A stretch of DNA of 64,000 bases from Podarcis raffonei (taxonomy: Eukaryota > Chordata > Lepidosauria > Squamata > Lacertidae). The notes below the pieces were generated by a model, which saw only the letters and a program-made list of their open reading frames with translations, had not been told where the DNA came from and did not search any database. The stretch spans positions 39,624,001 to 39,688,000 of the forward strand of contig NC_070614.1 in NCBI RefSeq assembly GCF_027172205.1. Direction: 5' to 3'. The translations under genes were made by a program, and so were the position numbers. This document shows, one piece after another, positions 46,870-58,137 of the stretch. Position 1 is the first letter of the stretch. Each line of letters starts with the position of its first letter.

Positions 46870-47080
46870 AGGAAATTGCATCGCCAGAAGCATAATGGCA
46901 TTTTGATATGACAGTTTCTTTAGAGACCGGCGTTCCTGCGAGGGTTATTTTTAATTAATTGGTATTGGATTATTAACCGATATTAATAGAATGAGTTTGC
47001 TAAATTGAGTTGTCTTTTTATTATTATTTCTTTTATGTCTGTGGATTTTTTTCTCTCTTCACTCGTCAATTCTCAATCAG
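46870..47080. promoter_or_regulatory. Candidate conserved noncoding element, AT-rich
   Basis: It is dense in homeodomain-type cores: 'ttttaattaattgg', 'ggattattaacc', 'gatattaatag'. No repeat homology and no ORF are seen. Conservation is inferred from composition alone. Confidence 0.3.
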
Positions 47081-47387
47081 TTTCACCTACTCTCAGAATT
47101 GCCCTCTGATCTTCCTGCCCAGGATCTGCCCCACACATATGTAAATCAATGCAAATAACCTGTAATTACCTAACATCTTGCTCTCCCCCCTTATTCCCTT
47201 CTCCCACACCGTCCACCCTACTTCTAAGCAATTTACCCCTTCACTTCTCCCCCCATACTTTCCAAATACATCCTTAATTCCCCACCGGACTCCAAGAGAG
47301 ATGCCTGAATTGCCCTTTCCCTGTGATTCCATATTGCACCAGCCCCACACCATGAAAACTGCCCCTAGAAGCTGCCTTTTCTACCCC

Positions 47388-47620
47388 CCACCAACCTCCC
47401 CCAAATTGCACTAGCCCCCCCACCCCAATGCACAAAAAGACCTCTCAAGCAACTCTTCCAACTACCCCACTTCTTCAGAAACTCCTCGAGAACCTGGATC
47501 CCCACATCCCACCCTCTTTCCCCCCAACTTGACCCCCCCAACTGTCTTCCCACCTTCCCCCAAAGTAGTGCCTGCACCTTATCCTCACACCCACGGGACC
47601 CCCACCTCCCCCCCACCCTC
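47388..47620 (-). promoter_or_regulatory. G-quadruplex-prone sequence on the DOC2A strand
   Basis: The plus strand is C-rich. The minus strand has four or more G-runs within short distance at 47388-47433 and again at about 47599-47620 (gggtggggggggaggtgggg). The second block starts only 13 bases past the GT of the candidate exon donor near 47635. Confidence 0.5.
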
Positions 47621-47634
47621 TGCTCCCATCCTAC

Positions 47635-47860
47635 CTGGGTGCTGCTCCTGTCAACAGGTAACGGTGGGGAGGGGGATAGCGCAGCGAATGAGAGGCGGTC
47701 GATTGGGGGATCCCACAGACTTAGAGAGAGAGGGAGGGAGGGAGGGAAGGAGAGAGAGCGCAAGGGAAGGGGGGGGTTGCAGGCAGGGAGGTGGAGACAA
47801 TGGAGAACCGGGGAAGGGAGGTGCAGGGTGCAGAGATCTGATATGCAATACATAGATTAG
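47635..47860 (-). other. DOC2A: Candidate 5' noncoding exon and promoter of DOC2A
   Basis: On the minus strand the sequence 'gacaggagcagcacccag' is followed by a good donor, GTAGGA (GT at 47634-47633). It would join the acceptor at 44400-44399 ahead of the DOC2A start codon. The exon's own start is unknown, and a long pyrimidine tract and moderate CpG lie upstream. Support is the donor and position only. Confidence 0.3.
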
Positions 47861-48354
47861 ATCCGATAGACGATGAAGGATGGACTTTATCTGTTTGGGC
47901 TGAACGCCTGTGTCTAGCAAGAGAAAACTGGCTGCACAGTCTGTGCATGTATTTACACCCAGAGAGAGTGATCTGGCATCTGATAATCAGATCTAAAGAT
48001 TGGGGCTTGATAACATAGGAATAGGGGGTGATACAAGCATTTCTGATCTGCAATATTTAAGTAGAAAGTTGGATAGAATATACGTATCCTAAATCTCCCT
48101 CTAAGTGTGTACATAGTGAATAGGGGGAAGGAAAGATAGCAGGTTGAAGAATTTTGCATTTTTTAAAAAAAGCTCTGGTCCCATCATATGCTTTAGTCTT
48201 AGGGTAGGTGGGGATTTTTTTTATATAAAAAAAACAAGCTTTGCAAAACCACATGGAAAATGCAGTTTTAAATACCCACCAATGCAACGGATTGTCAAGG
48301 GAAGGAATGGGCTACAGGCAGGAGAAGGGGTCTGATGTGACAGACTGGATGGGA

Positions 48355-48356
<2 letters not shown>

Positions 48357-48397
<41 letters not shown>
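48357..48397. repeat. (GT)n microsatellite
   Basis: A pure GT run upstream of the candidate DOC2A exon. Confidence 0.95.
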
Positions 48398-48399
<2 letters not shown>

Positions 48400-48401
<2 letters not shown>

Positions 48402-50420
48402 TAAAGAAGAGTATTTGCAAGTATGGAGAATGGATGGAAGGGGGGGGCACCCTGCCCACCCTGCAGCAAGACACTGTATAGGGAAAAGTAAAGAAAAAAG
48501 TGGTGTGTTTGTAGATGTGGGTGATTCAGTGGGGAGGTGGCCCTAGAGGTTTGGGGCCAGGGTAAAAGGATGAAAAGTCATTGGCTTAATTCCAAGGGTG
48601 GATGGGGAAGGAGGGGGTGTTGGTGCCCCATGGAGAGGCAGTTTGTACAAGTTGTGTGTGTGTATTGAACCTGGGCATGGAGAAAATCGTGCCAGAGTTG
48701 GGCAAACGGCAAGCAGGCACAGGAGCCGTATGGGCACGCTAGTGACGGGAAGTCTATGGAAGCAATTCTGTGGGTTTCTCCGAAGAAGTCAGCACTGAAC
48801 CCATGGTCCTGCCATCTCAACCCACAAGTTCTTGCCCATCCCACAGGGGTGGGGGCGCCTCCCCCCTCCCAAGACACTGAATTCTACCCAGCTTGCCACT
48901 CCGTTTTCGTTTTATGTGGGTTGTGTCGTGAGGTTGCAAACGCAGCCCAGAGGACCTTTAAAATATCTAAAGCTGCGTGGCATTATTGCGTCCCTTGAGT
49001 TTTGGGGGACTGAAGTTTTTTCGCTCTCCCCCCTGCCTCCCTCCCTCCCCTCTGTTACTATGGCAACCCTGTCCTGGACCTACTCCAGACCAGGAAATAT
49101 TTGTGATGCTGCATATGCTGTTGAATGACATTTTAAGTGTGTTAGTCAAATAGATAAACCTGCATTTTAGGCAGGGGGAGCCAGGCCAGAAATCCTGAGT
49201 TTCTTGGAAAGTGGGGCTTAATCAGAGTCATTGTTTGTGAGGGCCTGCCTAGAATATGTAGAACAGAATAAGGCCCCCACTCCAGACTGGAGGATGTATT
49301 CCGCAACATGTTTGTGACACAGCATGGTGGATTCGTGGTGGATTTATTCTGCTTTATCGGTCGTTCTGCAATGCTTCCCCAGTGCTGCCACATTATTGCT
49401 CTCCGGAGAGGGGAATAGCATAACAAAAGCAGGACAACCCTACCCCGCCCTCCACAAATCTGTGTTATCAAAAGTTATGGGATTTCAGCAAGAAGTTACA
49501 GGATATGCACTGATTGGAAATAAAGCAGTAGGACTGCCTCTAAACCTTTTGCACATGCAAATTGTGTATCGAAAGCAGGGTTGTGTCTGACCTCCCTGAT
49601 AGCACCCTGTGCACAAATGATCATGAATAAAACAGATGTCTGGGGTGACCCAAAATGTGGAGGTTCAGAGTGCCTTCTGTCCCAAAGTCTCCTAGGTTTG
49701 GAGTAGGAGAGCAGGGGAAAATGGGATCCACAACTCCTGGGATCCCAGGAGGTGTATAGATGCTTAATTAACACATCTAGGCTCATGATAAGATTTTAAC
49801 TAGGGCTGGAAGCTGCGAAATCAATTAACCAGGGCAATTCATCAACTGGAGTTTTAATCACAGATTCAAAAAGCATACTGATTAACCAAATAAACTAACC
49901 TTGAGAAAGAAAGCTCTCTATTGTGCTTCAGAAACGACCTTGGATTGAGCAAAGGACTGTGAAGCACAGGGTTTAAAAGAAAACCCTGTATATTTCATAG
50001 TCACGTTTGGGCCTTGCAGCAAGTGTTCAGAATTGCTACCATTGCGAAGAAGAGCCACACATATTTCTTGCTTCTGCTCAGCTTTAAAAGTCTGAGCCCC
50101 AAACGTCTGACTGATTGGAAGAACATTTACAGTGTCAGCTTGTGTTATCTCTGAACTTGACAGTTAAATTCATAACTCAAAGAAAGGCAGCGAGGTACCT
50201 GCCTTCGCAAAACTGTCAGAAATAAGATGGCTTTCTGTTCTCAGAAAGCGAGCGGTGGCATTTTGTTTTGTCTTTTTAAAAAATGTCATATTTGAAAAAC
50301 TGCCATTTTCATTCATCAGGATGTTCCTTTAGTGATTGCATGTAGATTTAATTCATTCTGCATTCAAATTCATAATCCTTAAGCTAGGAGCACATCATTT
50401 CCACACTGGCAGCTTTTTAT
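48400..50420. other. Intergenic or 5' intronic DNA, no gene seen
   Basis: There is no exon-like ORF. The segment 49140-50400 looks unique and AT-rich towards its end, and 48400-49100 is GC-richer with short G-runs. Confidence 0.35.
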
Positions 50421-50423
50421 ATA

Positions 50424-50665
50424 CAGTGGTACCTTGGGTTACATACGCTTCAGGTTACATACGCTTCAGGTTACAGACTCTGCTAACCCAGAAATAGTGT
50501 TTCAGGTTAAGAACTTTGCTTCAGGATGAGAACAGAAATCGTGCTCTGGCGGCGCGGCGGCAGCAGGAGGCCCCATTAGCTAAAGTGGTGTTTCAGGTTA
50601 AGAACAGTTTCAGGTTACGTACGAACCTCCGGAACGAATTAAGTACTTAACCCGAGGTACCACTG
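50424..50665. mobile_element. 242 bp TA-flanked MITE, copy 1
   Basis: Inverted ends CAGTGGTACCTTGGGTTA and ...CCCGAGGTACCACTG are bounded by TA (50422-50423, 50666-50667). The inner 'cttcaggttacatacg' is repeated. It is nearly the same as 61591-61832, also 242 bp. A Tc1/mariner-type non-autonomous element is likely. Confidence 0.85.
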
Positions 50666-51029
50666 TATATAAAAAAAACATCTCTACATAGTGGGGTTTG
50701 CACACGACTCTAAATACCTTTCCTACCTCTTTTTATGTGAATGCAAAAGGTGCATTGGCTAGAATGTACATTGAACACCTATTTTTTCACTTCCCCTCTT
50801 GCATTAACCGCATTCACACATGCACTGGCAGGAATGGTGCTCAGGCCACGTGCAAAAAATGCTACGAGAAACTTGGATTTGGGGGGGGTGTCTTTCCCCT
50901 CTAGGGGGCACTGGAACTTATTCCTGGACAATCCGTCTGCTGGCGGCTGCGTTGGTGTTAACATCACAGGCCCCAGTATCTGGCCTTTACGGGTTTATTT
51001 CCCTCTGAACCACAGTGAGAAAAAGGATC

Positions 51030-51360
51030 AATTTAATTCCCTTTGCAGCCATTAATTTTCTCCGCTATCTGTCACTTTCTGAAGCAAGAGGGGCCGAGAG
51101 ACTGGAGAACAGAGAGTTTAATTAAGCAGATAAACAGCAGGGGGATGGGATACGGACCACTTTTGCCCACTGCCCCTCCCAACCCCAACTTCTCATTGCC
51201 ACCTGAAAGGCAGTCCCAGGCTCCCCGCTGCGAAGCAGGATGGGCCTGCGAAAAGGAATTATAATAGTTTTATGTGATATCTCTCTTTCTTATTAATTGG
51301 CTGCCTGATTATAATGCCGTTGCCGTCCAACTGGCAAGTGACATTTTGTCTCCGTCCCAG
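51030..51360. promoter_or_regulatory. Candidate conserved noncoding element
   Basis: It has several TAATTA/ATTA cores: 'gccattaattttctcc', 'gagtttaattaagcag', 'cttattaattggctg', 'gattataatgcc', within otherwise mixed sequence. There is no repeat. A minus-strand ORF (51750-51259) overlaps it but has no family features. Confidence 0.3.
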
Positions 51361-51655
51361 CCGCTGTACACGCCATGCCTCTGGCATTTGGGAAAGGTAG
51401 AGCGGTTGGCAGGGTGGCATCGAGAAGCAACGAAGGGGGACCTCTGGAAATGGTGGATTCCTCTCCCCCACCCTGTGCCACAACTCTGCTCTCCCCACCC
51501 CACCTGCTTCCCTCTTCCCAAACCCCCTGATCATCCTAGCACATACTGTCCAGATTTTGCTTGGCACGTTTCTTTCTTCAGCTGCTATTCCTGGAAACAT
51601 TTTCACTCCCGCCTCCGGGGCTGTATTGGGGGGCATCTTGAACAGAAGCTTCTGT

Positions 51656-51679
51656 TTGTGTGTGTGTGTGTGTGTGTGT
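51656..51679. repeat. (GT)n microsatellite
   Basis: A short pure GT run beside the exon-like island. Confidence 0.9.
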
Positions 51680-51839
51680 AGGTGTGATATTTTGGTTTGA
51701 GGATCTGGGTGCTGACACCTGTCTCTGGAGGCGTTGAGGGAGCTGAACAAAGGCGGGAGTTGGAAGTTTGTATTTCTGCTAGGACCTCGTCCAAACTCCC
51801 CTCACTCCCCCCCAAACAACAACAACTCATCAACAATAC

Positions 51840-51927
51840 CTGATTCCTCCAGATATCCAGATGTGCCTCAAACCTTAGGGTTTTCTCAGCGTTCTTCTTA
51901 ACTTCCTCCTGTATGATATCCAACATG
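51840..51927 (-). other. Exon-like island of unknown identity
   Basis: On the minus strand an acceptor-like 'gcaaccacag' is followed by an ATG (51926) and 29 codons, MLDIIQEEVKKNAEKTLRF then EAHLDIWRNQ, ending at a donor-like CAG|GTATTG. The peptide is charged and helix-like. I do not recognise it. The phase would join in frame to the 15 bases before the DOC2A start codon, but the DOC2 family has no such N-terminus that I know. Confidence 0.2.
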
Positions 51928-52161
51928 CTGTGGTTGCTAGAGGGCTGCCTTCCAATGCTTCTCTGTTATGGATGGGTGGGTGAGGCTGGCGCTGATTGCA
52001 TGCCCCCCGCTTTGCCCCATGGGCTCACGGTCCTTTCCACCTGTGTGCTCCCCAATAACAGGGAGAGAAAGAACCATTACACTGGTGATGCTATGGAAGA
52101 GGGCCATGTGACCCTCTGCACAAAGACTAAGAAGATTTGACCAATCGTAGCTTTGCATCCT

Positions 52162-52515
52162 GGGACACGGGTGGCGCTGTGGGTTAAACCACAGAACCTA
52201 GGACTTGCCGATCAGAAGGTCGGCGGTTCGAATCCCCGTGACGGGGTGAGCTCCCATTGCTCGGTCCCTGCTCCTGCCAACCTAGCAGTTCGAAAGCATG
52301 TCAAAGTGCAAGTAGATAAATAGGTACCGCTCCGGCGGGAAGGTAAACGGCGTTTCCGTGCGCTGCTCTGGTTCGCCAGAAGCGGCTTAGTCATGCTGGC
52401 CACATGACCCGGAAGATGTATGCCAGCTCCCTCGGCCAATAAAGCAAGATGAGCGCCGCAACCCCAGAGTCGGTCACGACTGGACCTAACGGTCAGGGGT
52501 CCCTTTACCTCTACC
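52162..52515 (+). mobile_element. Squamate tRNA-headed SINE, copy D
   Basis: The best preserved copy: head 'gggacacgggtggcgctgtg', box B 'ggcggttcgaatccccg', body 'cggtcacgactggacctaac' and tail 'ggtccctttacct'. A perfect 14 bp target duplication, tagctttgcatcct, is at 52148-52161 and 52516-52529. Confidence 0.92.
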
Positions 52516-52529
52516 TAGCTTTGCATCCT

Positions 52530-54020
52530 ATATCCTGTGACCTCCGGTACGATCATCACACCTGTCAGTCCACCTATGGGGCCCTATTCCTCCCTGTATA
52601 AAAACCCCTTTTGTGTATGAACTGTGGGAACATGGGGTATCTCCCTAGAGGATCAGTGACCTACCACTCCAGTGAACTTCATGGCTGGCTGAGTAGAGGC
52701 CCTGGGTCACTGGTGGACGGTGGACTTTCAAATTTCAGCAGCGCTCTGCGTGACACCAAAATTTGGCGCCCACTGGTCTCTTGCCTTCCCTTCTAAGTCA
52801 TTGTGGCATGGGATGGTAGCCTCTCTTGTTGCTTGGCTAATGTCCAGGGCAGAAATATCTTGGTGACAACGGAAGATTTCAGAGACAGGAGAGGACCTGA
52901 GAGGTCTGTCTGCATTTGTTTCAGGCTAGCCCCAATGTGTAAGTGCTGGCAGAAAATAAAGTGTGATTTATGGGTCACCGGTAAATGGGATCTCCAGAAT
53001 ACAGCTGGCTATACAGAACTCCGGTGTCCTGAATCTGATCCTCCCTATTTTCTACTTTTGGTAACAGGCAGTTTCACTTTCAGGGGTTGATTTATAACGA
53101 GAAGGGTCTGCTTTTATGACAGGATAAATGATTAACAGGAGGGTGGATGTGTCTGTTGGTAATGGAAAAGGCTGGGCCCTTTTCCCATTTGTAGTTTGGG
53201 GAGGGGGGAATTCATCCTTGACAGTTGCAGTTAGTCTGTCATCTGGGGGACAATTTAAGCCGCAGGAGACAGGAATGTAGCCAAGATGGGATAAAAGTCT
53301 GGATAATAGTCTGGGAGATAACAGGAAGAACACATCTGAAATGAGGTTTGGAAAGCATCTAGTAAAGTTGAGGTTTGTGTTAAGAGGGAATATAGAGATT
53401 GCTCCAGAACAGCTGGGAGAGAGTAGCTCAAAATAGATTCAATAAAAAATTAGTCAAACATGGCTGTAAATTGTCCAACAAATTAATCAAGTACCAACTT
53501 GCCTCTAGAAAGTACTGTGGAAAAGCACACATTTTGAAACTCCCAGAAATCTGTTCAGAAGAAAACTAGGAATGTGCCTGAAAGACATCTAAAGGGGAGG
53601 AAAGCTCTTTTCAAATCAGCTGATTGGTTTTAAATTATGTTCCGAGTGCCCTTTATGCAAAAGATTTTATAATTATTATTGAGCCTGATGCATTTTGAAC
53701 TGAGCTCTTTCTCAGGGGCACTCTTAAACAACCAATTCCAGTTCAGTTTCAATGATTTTGCAGCAGTATGGAGAGACTAGAATTGAAAGTGGTTCTTAAG
53801 TGTGTCCTGGAGGAAGAACTGAGTTCAAACACGTGTGGCACCATATTATTTTCACATACCTGGAGGTTCCCTAGAGTGACCTTAATAGTTGTGAAGAAGA
53901 GGGGATTTCAACAGGTGTTGCTTGCATGATAACGGTGCTGGAGCCCTATTCCCTTTTCATGCTTCTCCCAATAAGGTGCCCTTCTTTCCTTCCGATTGGT
54001 TCCTTGCTATTTTTCCTTTC
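52530..54020. other. Intergenic DNA, no gene seen
   Basis: No exon or clear repeat is seen. Short ORFs lack family features and splice context. Confidence 0.35.
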
Positions 54021-54024
54021 CTTC

Positions 54025-54120
54025 TCAGGTTGTTAGCATACCCATTTTACAGACGGGAGCAACCGAGACCAAGACACAGGTGCTTGACTACCATGGCCAA
54101 TCCGGCAGAGTTTGTGGTGG
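54025..54120. repeat. MIR-like core fragment
   Basis: 'acccattttacagacggga' followed by 'gcaaccgagaccaagaca' is the conserved MIR/CORE-SINE core. A second such core lies at about 56808-56880. Confidence 0.45.
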
Positions 54121-54299
54121 CTCTCTCATTGATGGGCCCATCAAACCCTTCACTCTTCAAACACCTGCCCGGCTTCCAGTACCCTCTTCGTCTATCCAGT
54201 AGCTCCTCCGCTTTCCTGTGGCAGAATCCTGACTCCTCTGCCTTTCTCGCTGTGTCCCATTAGGCCCTACTTTCCTCCCACAAAACCCAGGAGTCCTGT

Positions 54300-54860
54300 C
54301 ATAAAGCAAAGGCAGGGAAGTAATGAGTGACGCATCTGCTTGCTTGTGTCCCAGCAGAGACCTAATTAAGTGGCAGGTTCCGTGGTGAGAAAGCAAGTCA
54401 CACTGTGCTAATGAGATCCTAAAACATCGCCTTGTTAACCCTCCCTCCTCCACCGAGGCTGACGCATTTCCCTTTGTCCCCACCTGCCACCCCCTGTCCG
54501 ATGCCAACCTTTTCTGGACTGGCGCCAAGGCCCTCCTCAACAAAGCAAAGATTCCCCCCCACCCGAAACACACATTGATACCCTGATAACCCTCCCTGCC
54601 TTTTTGGACCAGCCAATTCAATTTCTCTACCCTTTTCCAGCTGAGGCTCCATTCTCTGAGTGACACCTGTCATTTTGGTCTCACCTCACCAGCTGGGCCC
54701 CATTTCTTAATTATATCCCAACGGGGGCGGCCATTTGACAGGCAGTAGGGGAATTTTATAGGGAGCTGAGGAGAATCTCTAACCTTTAAATCCATAGTCT
54801 CGTTTGGCGGCTTCATGCTGGCCCAATTAGTCTTTTTCCCCCCTCACACTCCTTTTGTTT
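54300..54860. promoter_or_regulatory. Candidate conserved noncoding element
   Basis: Contains 'gacctaattaagtggcagg', 'gtgctaatgagatcc', 'catttcttaattatatccc', and 'ggcccaattagtc' spread over 560 bp without repeats. Homeodomain-type AATTA cores on both strands suggest an enhancer. Unverified. Confidence 0.3.
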
Positions 54861-54990
54861 CCTTCCCTGTCTAGATCTGTTCTTCGATCAATGGCAGCTC
54901 TGGCCTCAACGAAGGCTTTCTAAAACTCTTTGTTGTAACACTTGCCAGCCTGCTGATAAAACCTTCAGCTTCATTTCAGGAAAGTGTGAG

Positions 54991-55027
54991 TGTGTGTGTG
55001 TGTGCACGCGTGCGCGTGCACACACAC
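54991..55027. repeat. 37-base alternating purine-pyrimidine tract
   Basis: An uninterrupted TG run continues into cacgcgtgcgcgtg and a CA run, with strict purine/pyrimidine alternation throughout and a near-palindromic centre. This is the classic Z-DNA-forming composition. Confidence 0.85.
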
Positions 55028-55563
55028 TCTCTCTCACACGGAGATCAATGTGAAATAAAATATAAAACGGACATGCAGCAATTTATTCCACCTTCTGAAT
55101 ACTCATGCTGATTGATGAAGAGTGCTGTGATACCTGAAAGCTTGCACTCCCCTTAAAACTGCTGGCTGGCCCAGTAACAGTGTGTTGTTACTCTTCCTAT
55201 ACAATAGGAGCTAGACGTGGGTGACTTTGGCTTTAGGGATCCTCTGCAAGGTGCTGACAGTGCCTCCGAAATTGACTGTGTGGATATAGGCGGGGCCAGC
55301 TCAAGTCATTTTTTTGTGGCCTGAGGCAAAAACAGCTCATTGCTCCCTGTATCTCCAAGTCCTAAAGCAGAGTACCCAGGACTAGCCAAGTTATTTTGGC
55401 ACCTGAAGCAGAAAATCTCACCCACATTTCCCTTCCCTGGTAGTACAAGTACGGTATCTATAAATTAGCTGCCTGAGGCAGCTGCCTCCCTCTGCCTATT
55501 AGTCGGGTCAGCCCTGTAGGTAGAGGATCCTCTCCTTCCTCCCTGGCCTGTGATACTGCTGTG

Positions 55564-55565
<2 letters not shown>

Positions 55566-55609
<44 letters not shown>
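55566..55609. repeat. (GT)n microsatellite
   Basis: A 44-base pure GT run, the longest in the window. Confidence 0.95.
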
Positions 55610-55612
<3 letters not shown>

Positions 55613-57700
55613 GGCAGCCAGACACAGGCTAACAGGGTGACTGTCCTAAGGAGGGCGAAATCCCTCAACCATAGCTGCAATACAGCCGCAGCTGAGGGGT
55701 GGCAGCGTAGGTGGTGTTTTGTACAGGGATCCCTCCGTCAGCTCCAAGCCGCAGACACCTCCGTCTCTAACCTTTCCCGACTCTTTGTCTGACTGCCGCA
55801 GTCTCTACCTGAGATGCCTTTATTAATTATAAGCCATCTCGCCTTGCTTTCTGTGTCTCCCTCGCGGCGTTCACACCCCCACATCCTGCCAACCTGTTTA
55901 CTTGTGCACCTTGTCCATCCATCCATCCATCCATCCCTCCCTCCTCCTCCTCTTCTCTCTTGCTTTGTTAGCTTCACATCTGCCCTCCCACTCTCTGTTT
56001 TGTGTGTCTTGGTGAGGGTACCGGAGGGTGAAGTTTGTGTGCGGTTATTTCCGCTGTTTATGCACCCTTTGGGATAATTAGCGCTTTCTGTAAGATTGCT
56101 CTCCTATCTGTGCGTCCTGTGACGATTTCTTCAGGTGCATGCATTTGTAATAAAAGTGTGTGTGTATGAGTGAGTGAGAGAAAATCCGTATGTGCAGGGA
56201 TTGCTTCATGTGTTATATAACTCCTTCCCCTATCTGTGTGTGGCTTCGCTTCGCACACCTCCTTTCAACTCCTTTTTTTACCTGGCTATAAAGATTTTGA
56301 GCTTAGGTGTCTATAATTGTCACTGGCACCTTTGCTGATCGTTTGTCAATGTGTTTCTGTGAGCCATTATCATTTTGAGGTTCAGCATAATCCCTTGCAG
56401 TTTGTGGTGTGTGTGAGGAAGGGATTGGAGGGGGAATGAGTTTGGGGGCTGACAATTTCTGCTTTGTGTGCGTTTGTGATGGCGACAAATATTATTTCAA
56501 GCGTACTTCTTTCGCTATTGATGGTTTTATGGCTTGCTTGGGAATGTTGTAATTACCGGTATTTTCTGATGCCTGAACATGACTTCCCCTCTCCCTGGAG
56601 AATGGAGGAACCTGAGCCTATGTAGTAATAAGCTGAGGTGCTTACATTTGACTAAGCTTGAGTTATTGCCAGGAGGTTTTATCATCACTTTAGAGTATTT
56701 CTAATTGTGCAAGCACTGATGGTTCTGATTCGTTACCCGCCTTCACCCTCATTTCTAATATTTATGAGTCACAATAAAACAGGCCTTTGAGGAAGGCTGC
56801 AATGTCTCCCATTTTACAGGCTAGAAAACCGAGCACAGAACGGCATGGTTTTAAACAAGCTGTCGCCCAAGTCATTTCCCTCTTCTTGCACTGCAGTTTT
56901 GTTACTTTGGCAGTACTGTACCTTGTCTTGTGTTTTTATTTTACGATTTTAATGCACTTTTTCCTTAATAGTCGTCGTAACATTAAAGTGATTCCAGTCT
57001 GAGTTTTACCAGTTCACCGTCTTGGAGGAACTCCAGCCCAGGTTTTGTGCAAGAGCTCAGGAGTCCTAGAGATTAATTAGGCCCTGAGGCACTTTGAGGA
57101 GAATGAGATTTCTGGTGGGCTTTTCCTCCTGCCTCATGTGTGTTGGAGGTTGTTATTGTAAAAGTGACCTCTTACCATTGTGGCAGATTTGTAACCTGCC
57201 TTGGGGCCACATCTGGTGGTGCCTGTAAGCACAAATAATAAAGGATAAATCTATAATAAACAAGTACTGGACATAAACTTGCATTGGCTGCCAGTAGTCA
57301 GCTGTAGGGTATGCAAAGTAAGGAAGAAATATGAGAGCACCTTTAAGTATGCACGGAATGCCTTTCCTTCATTAGCGAAGAGACGCCAAAATCTGCCACA
57401 CATCTAGGATGAAAAGGCAAGATTTCCAGAGTGTGGGATGTTTCAGAAAGTAGGCACAGTAATGTGCGGGTTGCACCTTTTCGTGATACGATGAGTCGCT
57501 GTATTATTCACAACCTCTCTCTTCCTCTCTTCTTGTACTGGCATGAATGCAGCCCCAGCAGCATAACTGAATGTGAAATATTTGAGGTGAAAAACAGTCA
57601 ATACCTGCTTAATCTCTTGAATCAACCATGGAGAGGAACACGGTATCTGAAAAGGCTATTTCACCCAGCTATTTCCGTGCCAGGGAGGCCTGAAGGCTTG
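55610..57700. other. Intergenic DNA with scattered AT-rich islands
   Basis: No gene is recognised. 56060-56170 ('gggataattagcgctttctg') and 56640-56760 look unique and could be regulatory. 57180-57270 has a LINE-tail-like end ('cacaaataataaaggataa'). Confidence 0.3.
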
Positions 57701-57713
57701 ATACTTTCTTATA

Positions 57714-58057
57714 AAAGGTAAAGGTAAAGGGACCCCTGACCATTAGGTCCAGTCGTGACCGACTTTGGGGTTGTGGCGCTCATCTTGCTTTACTGGCCGA
57801 GGGAGCCAGCGTACAGCTTCCAGGTCATGTGGCCAGCATGACTAAGCCGCTTCTGGCGAACCAGAGCAGCGCACGGAAACGCCGTTTACCTTCCCGCCGG
57901 AGCAGTACCTATTTATCTACTTGCTTTTGAACTGCTAGGTTGGCAGGAGCAGGGACTGAGCAACGGGAGCTCACCCCGTTGTGGGGATTCGAACTGCTGA
58001 CCTTCTGATCGGCAAGTCCTAGGCTCTGTGGTTTAGACCACAGCGCCACCCGCATCC
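57714..58057 (-). mobile_element. Squamate tRNA-headed SINE, copy E
   Basis: Minus orientation: tail 'aaaggtaaagggacccctg' at the left and head 'accacagcgccacccgcatc' at the right. The target duplication is short (cttata at 57708-57713 and 58058-58063). It abuts the CR1 copy. Confidence 0.85.
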
Positions 58058-58137
58058 CTTATAGAGCTGTCTAAATGGCCTCTTTCAACCATCAAGGTGG
58101 GCAGGCGGAGGGACACAGAGGTAGACTACAACCACTG

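Noticed and set aside
47365-47853. 162-codon minus-strand ORF over the candidate DOC2A exon
   Set aside because: Composition-driven from C-rich DNA. The DOC2A start codon is fixed by homology at 44383.
51259-51750. 163-codon minus-strand ORF
   Set aside because: No family features. It overlaps a GT microsatellite and the AT-rich island.
52160-52240. tRNA-like A and B boxes
   Set aside because: They are the head of SINE copy D, with target duplication and a non-tRNA body, not a tRNA gene.
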